Assembly: GCA_949126835.1 (NCBI GenBank)
Contig: OX421500.1
Location: 15,678,681 to 15,742,680, forward strand
Length of the DNA stretch: 64,000 bases
Source of the DNA: Anisus vortex
Taxonomy: Eukaryota; Mollusca; Gastropoda; Planorbidae
Direction: 5' to 3'
Part shown: in pieces, positions 31,499 through 43,122 of the stretch
How positions within the stretch are numbered: the first letter of the stretch is position 1
How the letters are laid out: each line of letters opens with the position of its first letter
The notes under the pieces: generated by a model
What the model was told of the DNA's origin: nothing
Databases searched by the model: none
Seen by the model: only the letters and a program-made list of their open reading frames with translations
Translations under genes and position numbers: made by a program

Positions 31499-31969
31499 GT
31501 ATAGATCTACATGCATATTTATGTTACTTTTATGATTAGCCTAGTTTATATTTTTATCATTAAAACTTTGGAATAATAATTGTGTTTGTGTTTGTATTAT
31601 CTTTTTAAATATATTATTTCCTTACATTTGTACTTTGAACGTCAAGTTTTTGTGTACAATATTCTTATTTGAATTAATGGTTATATTAAACCATAGACTA
31701 GCCTATTTTAGCATTTCGTTTATCTTGATTTTGATTATTTTTTTACAAAGTAATACAACGTAACAAAGGTAGTTTATGAGTCCGTATAATTATAGAAGGC
31801 CTATTATAAAAACAAGAATGCTATTAGGTAGGCCTATTTTTAGTGACTTTTTACGGGCACCCCTCTGGCATTAAACATACATACCAAGTGCATGCTAATG
31901 GATAGCTAAAAAATGTACACGAGTTTAAGACGGATGGGGCCCACGTATAGTAATAGGCCTACTCCGCAT

Positions 31970-32035
31970 AGCAATTGAACTAGCATTCACTGGACCGGTT
32001 TCTTTGGCCACAACACTCAAGACAAGCACGATGAC
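31970..32035 (-). mobile_element. SINE tail fragment
   Basis: GCATTCACTGGACCGGTTTC, TTGGCCACAACACTCAAGAC and AAGCACGATG align loosely to the reversed SINE tail. Strongly decayed. Confidence 0.45.
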
Positions 32036-32241
32036 CTGAAGTCGTTGCTTTGTCTAAACTGCACATCTCACATCTGTACAAAAAATGTTTCTATTACCGA
32101 TTTAGTACAAAAAATATTTTACAGAAGCTCCTTGTATACTGAAGATTCCATCCACCTTTAAGTTACCCTTGGCTTAGGTTTGTCTTGCATTGTTACTAAG
32201 GATTTTCAATCCTTTTTCATCTTTGGTGGTTAGGATATGTA

Positions 32242-32314
32242 GGGCCTGTGGCGCAACGGATAACGCGTCTGACTACGGATCAGAAGATTCCAGGTTCGAA
32301 TCCTGGTAGGCTCG
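32242..32314 (+). tRNA. tRNA-Arg (anticodon ACG)
   Basis: This 73-nt gene folds as a standard cloverleaf: acceptor GGGCCTG/TAGGCTC (one internal and one terminal G-U), anticodon stem TCTGA/TCAGA enclosing loop CTACGGA with anticodon ACG, and T arm CCAGG-TTCGAAT-CCTGG. Discriminator base G73. The internal promoter boxes are intact (A box TGGCGCAACGG, B box GGTTCGAATCC). It decodes CGU and, after A-to-I34 editing, CGC and CGA. No intron; 3' CCA is not encoded, as expected in animals. It differs from the SINE heads in this window, so it is a genuine gene and not a SINE. Confidence 0.95.
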
Positions 32315-32317
32315 ATA

Positions 32318-32327
32318 TTTTTTTTTT
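32318..32327 (+). terminator. Pol III terminator of the tRNA-Arg gene
   Basis: Run of ten T residues, three bases after the tRNA 3' end. Confidence 0.9.
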
Positions 32328-32964
32328 ACACATTTATACAAGATGTATAATTTTTACGATAAGCTTTAGCTGAAAGACAAGAACTTAAAATATTATTATT
32401 AAATCAAGTGTCTATTTCAGACTTTCCAAATGGTGGTCCTCGAAGTCACATTACGTTGTATCGTGAAAACATTTAGAAAGAAAAACTTAGTAAACAAAAT
32501 TATATTAAATTTCACCCGGCAAAAGGAATTTTGAGAAAATATAAAGAATAAATAGTTCTTGGTTGAAGACTAATAGTTTGCAGGTGAAAAATGTTTCTTT
32601 TACTTTTTTATTGTAAACTTGTAAGGAGATAAATTGGTACAAAATTTAGCTTCAATTAAGCTTAAATTATACATACTCATCATATATTTATCTTTTTTAA
32701 ATTGATCTTTGTTTAGATAGATATCTCCGTCATTCTGTCGCAGGTCAAATCTTATCATTCACTGTTGCCTGAATATATAAATCAACAGAGATAAAATATT
32801 CTACTGGTCTATAATTAATATAATTTAATAAGGAAATGTTATAATTTTTTACTCATTCGTGTTAGTGCTTTTCTAAAAGACTATTGATATATAATATTAC
32901 TTGCCCCATATGCATAGGCCCTATTTTTACGAAACTTTCCTTTTTATGAGTTTACAGACGTTCC
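32328..32964. other. AT-rich stretch, no gene seen
   Basis: No recognisable repeat or coding sequence between the tRNA gene and the hAT element. Confidence 0.4.
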
Positions 32965-32972
32965 GTCTAGAT

Positions 32973-34105
32973 CATAGGTTCTCAACGGGGGCGATATCGC
33001 CCCCCGGGGGGCGGTGAGAAGCTTTAGGGGGGGCGATGACATTCCCGGGGGCGATTGGGGGGCGGTGAAGGGCAAGTGGGCGGTACAAACGTACCTGATA
33101 TAATTTGAACACCTCAGCTATTTGAATCGATTAGTTTTTGGATGAAATGTGATGTAATCGCAGTTGCTGCTAAATATCTGATATTCACATCGATATCCCC
33201 CAACAGTATGCTTACATATTATTATATTAATAAGAAATAGGAATCGCAATGACTTGTAGATGAAGTAGGGGTACTATTTGGCAAATATGGTGTGCGGCCG
33301 GTTGGTCCTGTGATTGGTTCACCGGACTGTCAACCCTGCTGACCGATCACTGTCGCTCTAACATCTGCTAATATTAATGATATTATGATATGTTTTACAG
33401 AGATGTTCTCAGTGATTTTTAAACCCTTAAAATAACAATTCACTAAATTTAGGCGGTATAGATAAGTTCTAATCATACAAACTGGGTAGTTATTGTAATG
33501 CTTGAAAAAAAGTATACATTAAAAATTCTTTAGTCATATAATATTTATATAATTTTCAAATATTTTTTACAGTTTGATCATTTCAAAGTTATAAATTGTA
33601 AGCCATTTATTTTTTATAAAAGAAAAAAAATAGAAATATTTGCTCAAATAAAACGGGCTAATTATCTCCCTTTAATTAAAAAATGTTTCCACATTTGATT
33701 CAATAGTGATGCCGAACAAGTTCTGTTTTGTAATATAACAAATATCACTGATTATTAGACCTAAGGCTTTTGCAACCAATATTGAAACAAAAAAAAAGAC
33801 AAATTGCTAGCAATCAGTGCCAGCAACACACCAGCCAAACGATTCACATTAATCTTGATTTATTAAACCTTTTGATTAGGCAATTGTTTGATCTATTAAT
33901 TCTTACAATATGAGTCCTTTTCAGTTGTTTTTAAAGATAATTAAGCGCACAAAAAGTCTAGTCCGCATAAACAAATTGCGGAAACTATAGTCCAGACGGG
34001 CGGAAAGGGGGGGGTGGGCGCTAAAAGAAAATGGAGGGAGGGGGCGGTGAGCGGAAAAAAATAAATAAAAGGGGGCGGTGAGCCGAAAAAGGTTGAGAAC
34101 CTATG
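32973..34105 (+). mobile_element. Non-autonomous hAT element (family 2), 1,133 bp, complete
   Basis: Perfect 14-bp terminal inverted repeats CATAGGTTCTCAAC / GTTGAGAACCTATG flanked by perfect 8-bp duplications GTCTAGAT (32965-32972 and 34106-34113), diagnostic of the hAT superfamily. GC-rich sub-terminal regions (GGGGGCGATATCGCCCCCC at the left, GGGGGCGGTGAGCCG repeats at the right) enclose an AT-rich interior with no transposase frame. It shares interior blocks with 60705-62087 and 9060-9480. The perfect duplications suggest recent insertion relative to other elements here. Confidence 0.95.
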
Positions 34106-34113
34106 GTCTAGAT

Positions 34114-34354
34114 AGAAGATTATTACTTCCAATAGGCCCAAAACTCCTGCAGGGCGGCAGGGATCGGTTGAATAAGCCTAATTAAGATTTGTAATGTGGC
34201 CCTTAAACATTTTCCAGTTGGAAATGTCCATGCTCTTTATGAAGTAAACTAGCTTTATTTATTTATATTTGTATGATGTTTAGTGTGGACATTTCAACCT
34301 GAACCAATCAATCGATGACGGTGAAGACGATTATCATCATCATCATTTCTATAG
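34114..34354. other. Short spacer, no gene seen
   Basis: Nothing recognised except a CATCATCATCAT run near 34336. Confidence 0.4.
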
Positions 34355-34636
34355 CGCAACTCTTCAAGCAATAGCATTTAACAAGCTCTGTTTAGTTGAA
34401 GATGTTTGCAATGTTAAAGAGAAAGTTCTTCAAGCAATAGCATTTAACAAGCTCTGTTTAGTTGAAGATGTTTGCAATGTTAAAGAGCAAGTTCTTCAAG
34501 CAATAGCATTTAACAAGCTCTGTTTAGTTGAAGATGTTTGCAATGTTAAAGAGCAAGTTCTTCAAGCAATAGCATTTAACAAGCTCTGTTTAGTTGAAGA
34601 TGTTTGCAATGTTAAAGAGAAAGTTCTTCAAGCACA
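34355..34636. repeat. 66-bp tandem repeat, 4 units
   Basis: ACAAGCTCTGTTTAGTTGAA recurs at 34381, 34447, 34513 and 34579, exactly 66 bp apart. Units differ only at a GAGAA/GAGCA site. Period divisible by 3, but no long open frame of note. Confidence 0.96.
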
Positions 34637-34706
34637 TTTTTAATGACTAGACTATTTAGTCTCAGAATTCCTCAGCGTATGAGACAAGCTATTCTGTGGT
34701 GTAGGC

Positions 34707-34915
34707 CAAGGGTCGTCAACCTACGGCACGCGTGCCAGACTTGCCATGTTGAGCGATTTTAAATGGCACGCGGAACACTTCCAAAACATGCAACTCAAGG
34801 TCCTTCTACAAGAAATAGAGTGCTAAAGCAGGATGACTTTTAGGCTGTTTGGCACGCCGAATGCTCTAGAAATCCCACTTTGGCCACAATATTATCAAAA
34901 AGTTGCCGACCCCTG
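34707..34915. mobile_element. hAT MITE family 1, about 209 bp
   Basis: Ends CAAGGGTCGTCAAC and GTTGCCGACCCCTG are inverted repeats. Interior has GGCACGCGTGCCAGACTTG and GACTTTTAGGCTGTTTGGCA. Flanks GTGTAGGC / TTTAAGGC are a worn 8-bp duplication (5 of 8). Non-coding. The family is probably a deletion derivative of the element at 5898-10246. Confidence 0.88.
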
Positions 34916-34923
34916 TTTAAGGC

Positions 34924-35365
34924 AACTCATATTCAAATGATTTATGTTTGTGTTTAACCACAGTAACTAACTATTACAGTAGCCTTGACTGAAGTCTTCT
35001 TTAGCCTTCAGCAAGTGTCTTGATAAAATCTAGGCCTTAAGCATCGGACTATCTCTACTCTAACTAGTTACTAACCAACTTGACTGAGATCATGGCAATG
35101 TCCTAAACCTGGGAAACACGTGGCAAGCTAGACTTAAAAGAATGATTTATGAAACTTTTTTTTTTTATTGAAGTAAATATCCTTTAATGTTTTCATAAAC
35201 GGTTTAAAAGCACATTTTTATTTTTATTCTTTTGCAAAACTGGTTTGATCTTGTCAAAACTAGAATTATTCTGGAACTCTCTAGATCATTTGTTCTCAAT
35301 TTGTTAAAGGATTTCTTACACGATGGTTGCTTGGAAATATTTTTTATGGCAAGGGGTCTCTTTTG
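34924..35365. other. Intergenic stretch, no gene seen
   Basis: No recognised element between the MITE and the SINE. Confidence 0.4.
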
Positions 35366-35635
35366 GAGGCACGGTCAGCGCGTTCGGCTGGAGTACCAAA
35401 GTTCATGGGTTCGAATCCTGGTGAAGTCTAGGATTGGTTTCCCACGGGTCTGTAGGGTGTCCCTGAGTCTACCCAGCTCTGATGGGTACCTGACATTAAT
35501 ATGGGTAAAGTAAAGACGGCTGTGCATAGTGCTGGTCACACATTCACCTAGCATGCCGTGGCCACAGAAACTTGTGTACGCTCCTCCCCCCGGCCCTATG
35601 GTTCAATTTCTTCCGACGTGATACTTTACTTTACT
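35366..35635 (+). mobile_element. tRNA-derived SINE, near full length
   Basis: Head with B box GGTTCGAATCC at about 35407-35417, intact central block (GTCTACCCAGCTCTGATGGG) and tail ending in GATACTTTACTTTACTA, a short (TTTAC)n terminus. One of the best copies on the plus strand. An open frame across its head is not a gene. Confidence 0.93.
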
Positions 35636-36464
35636 ATTTTTTTTAAAGAGAATCACTTTTAAAATCTACTAGAAAAATTACCGAATGATAACATAACCTT
35701 TAAGTTTTTTGGACACTCTATTTATTATTTAAAAAAACAACAACAACAAAAAAACAACAACAGAGATTATTTTAAAAGTTAAAACATTTTAGTTCTCAAA
35801 TTCAAACTGACATTTCAATGAGATTGAAACATCTGCTGTGTCAAAAACCGGTTCTTCTATGATTGGATTTGTTTAGTCGGGGAGAATAATTTTGTTCATT
35901 TCACACGCTCATAGATGGTTGCAAACGGAATCAGAACCTTTTAAAACATCGGGATGGGAAAATGCCATTTAGGCTATATACACAAATCCATAACTTTTGT
36001 TGAATAGTAGCTTTGTCCTCTGAAGACAGTTCACTAATAAGCAGGGGCAAAGCCAAACATTTCCAGGGCGGGCTGAACTTTTGCGTGACAAACATTTTAC
36101 TATTTTTTTTTCGATGATTTAGTATTATCTAAGTAGTATAATGCGTTGTTTCATCACACGCAGCTATTTTCATCAATATATATTCATCTACGAGTCCAGT
36201 AGTGGAAAGAGGGCCAAATTCTGCCATTTGAAAGTTCAAGTCAATTGTGGCAACTTTTTGATAATATTGTGTCAAAGTAGGATTTATAATTAATTATGCG
36301 TGCTAATAAATAAGCACGCTCTTTTCTTACAGAAGAGACTTAAATAAATGTATTTGGGGGTTCCGATTGCCATTTCTAATTACTCTGCGTGAAATGTCTG
36401 GCCCGCAACCGTACTTTGGCGATCCCTGCAATAGAGTAATGTGATATCTGTTTTGCTCATTTTC

Positions 36465-36502
<38 letters not shown>

Positions 36503-36924
36503 AATTCTCGGTCAACCTTTTTTCACCATCTCTCTGCTGCCCTCCCACTATTAACCAAACACTCACTAAATTTCAACTTTTCTCAGCCTTCCCACAATGC
36601 CACTGCATGCCAGTGTGTCTGTGACCAACTTCCCCCCACTTTAGATTCCAGACTCCAGAGACGGTCATTTCACCCCCCCCCCCCTTTTTGTTTGTTTTTT
36701 TTCTCTCCCCGTCTTTTCGCCTCTCTGCTGTGACAGTTTGACGCGAGCTCGTGTGACGCCCCTTACTTCATCTCAGCCCTTCCTTTCCCCCTCTGTCTCT
36801 CCCCCCTCGCTCTCTATCTCAATCTTTTTAACTCATTCACTCACTTACTCGCTTCAAGCGTTTGAAAATATTCGTTATTTTTAACAACTTACAGCTAAAT
36901 CATTCTACGAATGTTCTTATTCAA
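35636..36924. other. Intergenic stretch with (CT)n run
   Basis: No gene recognised. A pure CT run lies at 36471-36499, followed by a C/T-rich segment to about 36845 with CpG-bearing sequence around 36740-36765. Confidence 0.4.
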
Positions 36925-37240
36925 ACAATATTTTTCTTAATAAGAAAGGATAAGAAACAATTCAAACGGATATTGTGTGTGCAGAAGTCTTAAATGGTAG
37001 GTTAGAGTTAATTTACGATTTTTACCCTTTTTTAAACAACAGTTTTCTGAATTAGAATGGATACGGAATAATTCATACAAATACTGTGTGCAGAAGTCGT
37101 AAATGGTAGGTTAGAGTTAATTTACGTTTTTTACGCTTATTTAAACAATAGTTTTCTTAATTAGAATGGATACGGAATAATTCAAACAAATACTGTGTGC
37201 AGAAGTCGTAAATGGTAGGTTAGAGTTAATTTACGTTTTT
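36925..37240. repeat. 109-bp tandem repeat, 3 units
   Basis: GCAGAAGTC marks each unit at 36981, 37090 and 37199 (109-bp steps), followed by the shared AAATGGTAGGTTAGAGTTAA. The first unit is more diverged than the second and third, consistent with a later duplication of the right-hand pair. Confidence 0.93.
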
Positions 37241-37639
37241 TAGCGCTCGTTTATGTTTTATTCCCGTATATTTATGTGTAATCATTAAAAGTATTTATGT
37301 AAGTCTAGTGTTATCATTGTTATTCCATCAGTTAAATGTTCCCCTTTAGAATTCTAATAAATTGTGTTTTTGTTCAATAACATTTCTCCACCTCCACTGT
37401 CCACGTTGTATGCATCACACTCAAAAAGACAATAACTATATTTTTTCTCACACTGTGACAAGTCTGTAGCAGTGCCAATTCCTGACAGTGACAGTTCCTA
37501 TATGGATTGACCTCTTAATGTTCTCTTCACAGAATAAATATTAGATGTATATTCTGTAGTTTCTCTTGTTGTAATAGAGAATAAGGTAGTTTTGAAGATG
37601 TCTTTGATAACTCTAAGCTTAAAGAAAGGTAATAGTCCA
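37241..37639. other. Intergenic stretch, no gene seen
   Basis: Nothing recognised. Confidence 0.4.
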
Positions 37640-37775
37640 CAGTGGAGATATCAACAACTCAAAATCATTTAAAACACTAATAAAAATGCAAGCCTAAACT
37701 CGGACCACGGATGAACGTAGGACGCAATAATCTTCTTTATAGAAGGAGTGTCTGTAATATATAAGATAGTAAATA
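37640..37775 (+). mobile_element. LINE-B 3' end
   Basis: Plus-strand copy: AAAACACTAATAAAAATGCA (end of the ORF2 frame), then the 3' UTR with GTAGGACGCAATAATCTTCT, a CTTCTTTATAGAAG hairpin and a decayed tail TATAAGATAGTAAATAA. Confidence 0.8.
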
Positions 37776-38834
37776 AAGCTGATTTTCAACAAACTTTTGA
37801 TTTGAATGGCTAAATTTTCATTTTGGAGTCTTGTTCAGTGCTAGTGAAAGGACTGGTAGGGCCCTTAAATATATTTTATTACATCATTTTTAGCCTTTTC
37901 TTAATAAGATCCCTTTTTTTATATAACGTCGACACGTATTCTATTAAAAAGATTTAATCGTAATGATAGATCTAAACAAACCCGGTAAAGGAAAAAAAAG
38001 CTCAAAAATACGTCTTCAGTATCTTTGTTAAACACACTGCAGGCTTATGTTTCCATCTAGGAGAATTTCGGCGCGATTTGATGATGTTTTATTGTTTTAC
38101 TAGAGCTAGAAGATGAGTTCATTGTGTTGTCTTTTCATGAGCTTAACGCATTTATTTATTAATGTTATTTTTTTTTTAAATGATCCGTTCATTGGGCCAA
38201 TGAGAGTTAATATCAGTAAATTAAAAAGACGAAAGATAAATTATACGCACACATAAAGTATATAATAAATAATAATAATTATGCTATTCATTTCATTCGA
38301 AGCCGAAATTCGCGCGGTTTTAAACTTGATTCCAACTTTCTTAGCCCTCGTCGCCCCGCTCGGATCTCACCTGCCAAGTCTACGGTGGTAAGAAAACGGG
38401 AAGGTGGGGGAAGGGGAAGAGCGTAGGGGAAATTGGGGGAAGGGGACATAAACAAGCGAACTGTGGTATTTTCACCAAGCGAGGCTAAGGTACGGTCTTC
38501 CATTGAGAGAGGGAGAAGAGAGAGAGAGAGAGAGACCTTGCTTTAAACCTTCATTCTATAAAACAGTAAATATTAGAGAACGAGTAGTAACGAATTTAAA
38601 AAGTTGTAGGAGGAGAATATAAAAAAGTTTTGTTTTGTTGATGAAGTGTGTGGATTTTTTTTTTAAATTGTAGTGTTTGTTTTACTTTCATTATTGGATA
38701 GTGGATAATTTCAGAGTGATGATTCTGTGGTTGTGGGATTTGGATATGGATTAATGCTTCCATTACAAAAGGTGATTGTTTAGATGCAGGCCAGTATATA
38801 GGGCCTAGGCTTATGTTTACACAAGCACAATCAC
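37776..38834. other. Intergenic stretch, no gene seen
   Basis: AT-rich to 38280, then a slightly GC-rich part with AGAGAG run (38517-38535). No gene recognised. Confidence 0.4.
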
Positions 38835-38838
38835 AAAC

Positions 38839-38883
<45 letters not shown>

Positions 38884-39330
38884 AGATAGAGCGACAGAAA
38901 GAGAGGGGGGATAAAAAGATAGGTGATAGGCCTATAGCTAGACAGATAGCCTACATATATAAATAAAAATAAATAAAGAAGATAAATAAATAGAAAGATA
39001 AATAAATAGATAGACAGATAGATAGATGAGCAAATACATAGAAAGAGAGAGCGCGTGAAGTAAATAGCTGGATAAATAGATAGAGATAGGCAGATAGAAT
39101 GTAGGTCCTATATATATAGACAAGAGATAGATAGATAGATAGAAAGAAATATAGATAGAGACAGATAGATAGATAGATAGATATGCCTAGACAGATAGAT
39201 AGATAGGCCCACAGAATAGAATAGGCCTAGATAAATAGATAAATAGATAGATAGACAAAAAGCCAGAGGCAGACATAGGATATATAAATAGATAGATAGA
39301 TAGACAGAGAGAGAGACAGATACATCTCGC
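38835..39330. repeat. Compound microsatellite cluster: (CA)n(TA)n and GATA type
   Basis: (AC)n followed by (AT)n at about 38845-38882, then 38880-39330 of degenerate AGATAGATAGATA sequence with short unique interruptions. Confidence 0.92.
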
Positions 39331-39779
39331 ATGCTATATTATAATCCACAAAGGATTTAACTACATAAACTGTAATGGCACCTCCTCTCTTGTCGTCCAT
39401 GTACATCAACCAATTGTAGAGAAGAAGGGGACTGTAGCACTGACCCGTAGATAAAACGACCTTGTCTTTATCTAGACTTTGTGCATGTGTTGTATTAGAC
39501 AAACTGTATGTTGTATGATATGTCTATAGCCTACACGTGTGACGGGGGCGTATTGATGCAATACGGTAATCACTTGGAAACGTCCAGGGAGGGATATCTT
39601 AACCATAGAACGAATAAATTACACACACACTGTCTATATTATCTATCCAGTATACCATCGTTATATCTATTATCTATCTAGGATCTATCGAGGAAAAGCT
39701 ATCTGTCTACTTATCTAAGCCTATCTATATATCTTTCTACCTGGCTATTAAAAAAAGAATCCCCATACAACTATAATTG
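39331..39779. other. Intergenic stretch with TATC-type debris
   Basis: TATCTATC fragments about 39640-39745. No gene recognised. Confidence 0.4.
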
Positions 39780-39909
39780 ATCCATAGGTAAAGGGCTGGT
39801 AAAGAAATGGCATATAAAGGGATTGTGTGGTCAGAACGATGCCCTACCATTTTTTAATTTAACCAACCGTTGTCAAGTTGCACTCAGAGCTTGCGAGACC
39901 ACAATTCAA

Positions 39910-39948
<39 letters not shown>

Positions 39949-39950
39949 AC
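39780..39950 (-). mobile_element. SINE fragment with a (TATC)n run
   Basis: CCATAGGTAAAGGGCTGGTAA and GGGATTGTGTGGTCAGAACG align to the reversed SINE tail; CAACCGTTGTCAAGTTGCACTC to the centre. A (CTAT)n run (39909-39948) then replaces the head. Confidence 0.6.
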
Positions 39951-40046
39951 TGTACAGTTATGTGCATATATAGTCTCTAACTACCAATCTATCCTACTTA
40001 TTCACTTTCTGTTTCACTAGAAAAAAAGTATCCCTTGTCGGATACT

Positions 40047-40105
40047 GCTAACCACATAATCAGATTTGCATACTGTGGCGAAAGAAACCGGAGAACGTTG
40101 AGTCC
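40047..40105 (+). mobile_element. SINE tail scrap
   Basis: ACCACATAATCAGATTTGCA and GAAACCGGAGAACG match the plus-strand SINE tail loosely. Confidence 0.5.
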
Positions 40106-40535
40106 CCCCCCTCCCCACAGACAAGATCTATCCATGTTTTATCATTGCACAACGTGTAGCCTATTATATTGATAGGGGTGGTGTTGAATCTGAAGTTTAT
40201 ATTGTAGAAATAGATTTCAATAAGCAAGCCTGCGTGCTCTAGGAGTCAAGTGACATAGTTTAGATTTAACCTTATAACAACTATTTGTATCATACATATA
40301 TTATATATATGCAAAAAACATCTTAGTGCATGTCCCATATACACTCATATATGGGGTTACCTGGTGGAAATGCTACGGCTGAGATTATCTCAAAATGATA
40401 TCGATCTAGGCTAGACCATGTCAGGCTGGTATGTGACAACATTATACAGTATAGTTACATGCATACACATAGGTCGGGGTTTCTCAATCTGATGTTTACA
40501 GAAATATTCAATTTCACTACTGATGTAGATCCTAT

Positions 40536-41023
40536 ATGTCTTTAATTTCCCTACTTGCGGGTGATCCGTGCGGCTGTGCGTTCGGCTTGCGTACAGAATG
40601 TTCTGGGTTCGAATCCTGGTGCAGTCTATGATTTTTTCCCGGGTTTGGAGGCTGTCCCTGAGTCTCCCCAGCTCTGATGGGTACCTGACCTTGGAGTAAA
40701 GTAAAGGTAGCACAGGGCTGGCCACACAATCTCGTAGTATGCTGTGGCCGGTGGCCACATAAGCTTATAAACTATGGATCAATTTGGTCCGACTAAATAA
40801 AAAAAATTTTTTTTTACTTGTGTCTTGTATTTTACATAATATGTCTTTAATTTCCCTACTTGTGTCTTGTATTTTACACATGTCTTTAATTTCCCTACTT
40901 GTGTCTTGTATTTTACATATGTCTTTAATTTCCCTACTTGTGTCTTGTATTTTACATATGTCTTTAATTTCCCTACTTGTGTCTTGTATTTTACATATGT
41001 CTTTAATTTCCCTACTTATGTGT
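40536..41023. repeat. 39-bp minisatellite interrupted by a SINE
   Basis: The motif GTCTTTAATTTCCCTACTT occurs at 40539, then after the SINE at 40843, 40882, 40921, 40960 and 40999, each 39 bp apart on the right side. The SINE thus landed inside a unit, with one unit left upstream and five downstream. Confidence 0.93.
40558..40814 (+). mobile_element. tRNA-derived SINE inserted in a minisatellite
   Basis: Head with B box (GGTTCGAATCC), central block (CCCCAGCTCTGATGGGTACC) and shortened tail (AAACTATGGATCAATTTGGTCC), then an A/T run. Direct repeat TACTTG at 40552-40557 and 40815-40820 lies within the 39-bp unit and is the likely target-site duplication (short, so partly by eye). Confidence 0.9.
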
Positions 41024-41479
41024 ACAGAAAACTTTAAATTTCACTCTTGAGGTGTACTAAGTCTTTGTTCTCTACACCGGTCTCTCCCGATTTCTAGTGA
41101 AATTTGAAATCCTCCAATAAGACCTGTATTTATAATTACTTATTGTTTCCTCCCCACATGTTTGTTCAAAATTTCAGAAATGTGCCATCCATCAAAAAAA
41201 GCATTATAAGCCGGGCGCTCAATGTCAACCTACGGCTGAGTTGTGTTTTTCTTTACATGTCATTTATCAAACTCAAAATATGATGTAGGGAAAGAATAAA
41301 CAGAATAAATACAGCTATTGACACACAGACATACGTTATTGAATGGTTAGATTAAAATCTGTATTTCCAGTCTGAACATCACTACCGTATAAATAAAATA
41401 AATTAATCCAATGTTTGGTGAATAATTAAAATGTAGTAATTACATGAGAAAATACTACTTAGATCTGCCCCAGTCGTTA
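41024..41479. other. Intergenic stretch, no gene seen
   Basis: AT-rich; nothing recognised. Confidence 0.4.
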
Positions 41480-41700
41480 GTTCTTTCTTATCTTATCTTT
41501 TATATTACAGACACTACTTCTATAAAGAAGAGTATTGCGTCCTACGCTCATCCGTGGTATGAGTCTAGCCTTGCATCTTTATCAATGTTTTAAATGATGT
41601 TAAGTTACTGGTTTTTCTGGTTTGATCAGGCAACCCATTCCATCCGCGAATGCCACTCGGGAATTATATGCAATTGTTCTCTCATATGGAATACAAATAA
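41480..41700 (-). mobile_element. LINE-B 3' end
   Basis: The reverse complement reads WNGLPDQTRKTSNLTSFK then KMQG-stop, followed by the conserved 3' UTR with GTAGGACGCAATACTCTTCT and a TAATATAAAAGATAAGATAA tail. The frame is intact over this short stretch, so this is one of the less decayed copies. Confidence 0.85.
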
Positions 41701-43017
41701 TAATTAAAAAAAAAACTACTTCATTCATGGTAAAAAACTAACAAAAACTAACAATGCAAAGTACTTAGACTTGTATTTCTTTTAGTAGCGTTCAATAATT
41801 CAATATTTACCTCTTGCACTAAAGCACACTGAATCAAAGTTATTTAAAAATAACTTGTAGCCATTGTCTAATTGTGTTCTTGTAATCATGTCAAAACAGC
41901 GCACTGAGCAGGCTATTATAGCATGGATAGATGCGCTATAGAAGTGGTCATTATTATTATCATTTTTATTACGTTCAGTTTACTTTTGGTATAAAGTTTT
42001 CTTGGTAAGTAATTATCAAGGTTCTTTCCTTCACCGTTCACTCGATGCGTCAAACAATCTCTTACTTCTCTTTAATTGAAGAAGAAATAATGAAAATACG
42101 ATACTGCTTTAAATGTTAGGCCTACTGGTTTCGTTTTGGACAAACCATAATGTCTTGAATGTAATATTTATATTTGCAAACATTTAACTTTATATTGATA
42201 TCTTCTTATAAACGGGACAGAAGATATAGATCTAGAGAATATCTGCAAATAAACAAATTAATTTACTTTCTTGTATAAAATTACTTTTTTTTTTCATTTT
42301 TGTTTGCTTTCATTGTTTTCTTCATCAGGTTAAAATCTGTTGAAACTTTGTTTTCAAATTCGGCACACTCGTGAACTTTTGACATTTGGATTATCCGAGC
42401 TTGAAGGCGAGAAGCTAAAGAAGGGATTAACTGTACACAATGTCGGTAAGTAACTAAACCCACTCCAGTCTCGCCCTCTGTCCATCCACTCGGTCACTCG
42501 GTCAACTGTTTGTTTGTTGGAGGGATCGGTCCTGAGATCTTTTCACGAGTCTCCACTGTCCACGCCGCTGCAGAATCTCACCTTGCGGGCGGAACGCTTC
42601 AGACTGGACTGAGACGCCCCCTCCTCTCCCACTCTCGCCCCTCTTACCCCCTCCTTTTCTTTACCTTTACTGCAATCCCTCCCTTCCTATCTTTCAATTT
42701 GTGACATTTTGCTGTTGTTGTTTTTTTTGTTTGTTGAACACTCATATTGAATATGAAAATATTTTTTGGCGGTAAAAAGTTGCAGTGGCGTGACCTCCAA
42801 TTTATTAAAAACGGGTACCGCAGTACCGGTACATTAAAAGTAGCTACATCATTGGTTGTGCTTTAAATAAAATTGGCGTTCACACCCCGTAACCCACATA
42901 AACATAACAAACAGAGAAATACTAAGGAATGTTTGTTCTATAGAGAATGTTTTTCCATAAAGTTATATTTTTCTCTCTTTAATACTTTTGTTGTTATTGT
43001 AAATGTATCGAGTTGTA
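41701..43017. other. Intergenic stretch with one exon-like signal
   Basis: Mostly AT-rich. At about 42437-42449 the sequence CACAATGTCGGTAAGTAAC combines a good start context, a two-codon exon (Met-Ser) and a consensus splice donor GTAAGT. The G+C content rises at 42470-42640. With no downstream exon identified this remains a lone signal and I do not call a gene. Confidence 0.2.
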
Positions 43018-43122
43018 TGTCTGTTGTTTGTTGGTCTGTTGTTTGTTGGTCTGTTGTCTGTCGGTCTGTTGTTTGTTGGTCTGTTGTTTGTTGGTCTGTG
43101 GTTTGTTGGTCTGTTGTTTTTT
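43018..43122. repeat. 15-bp minisatellite, 7 units
   Basis: TCTGTTGTTTGTTGG repeated about seven times with single-base variants. The multiple-of-three period keeps several frames open on both strands (CCLLVCCLLV-like and NNRPT-like); not genes. Confidence 0.95.

Noticed and set aside
35366..35513. Additional tRNA gene based on the GGTTCGAATCC box
   Set aside because: It is the head of a SINE: the cloverleaf is incomplete and the sequence continues into the SINE centre. The same holds at 16686, 40558 and 50898.
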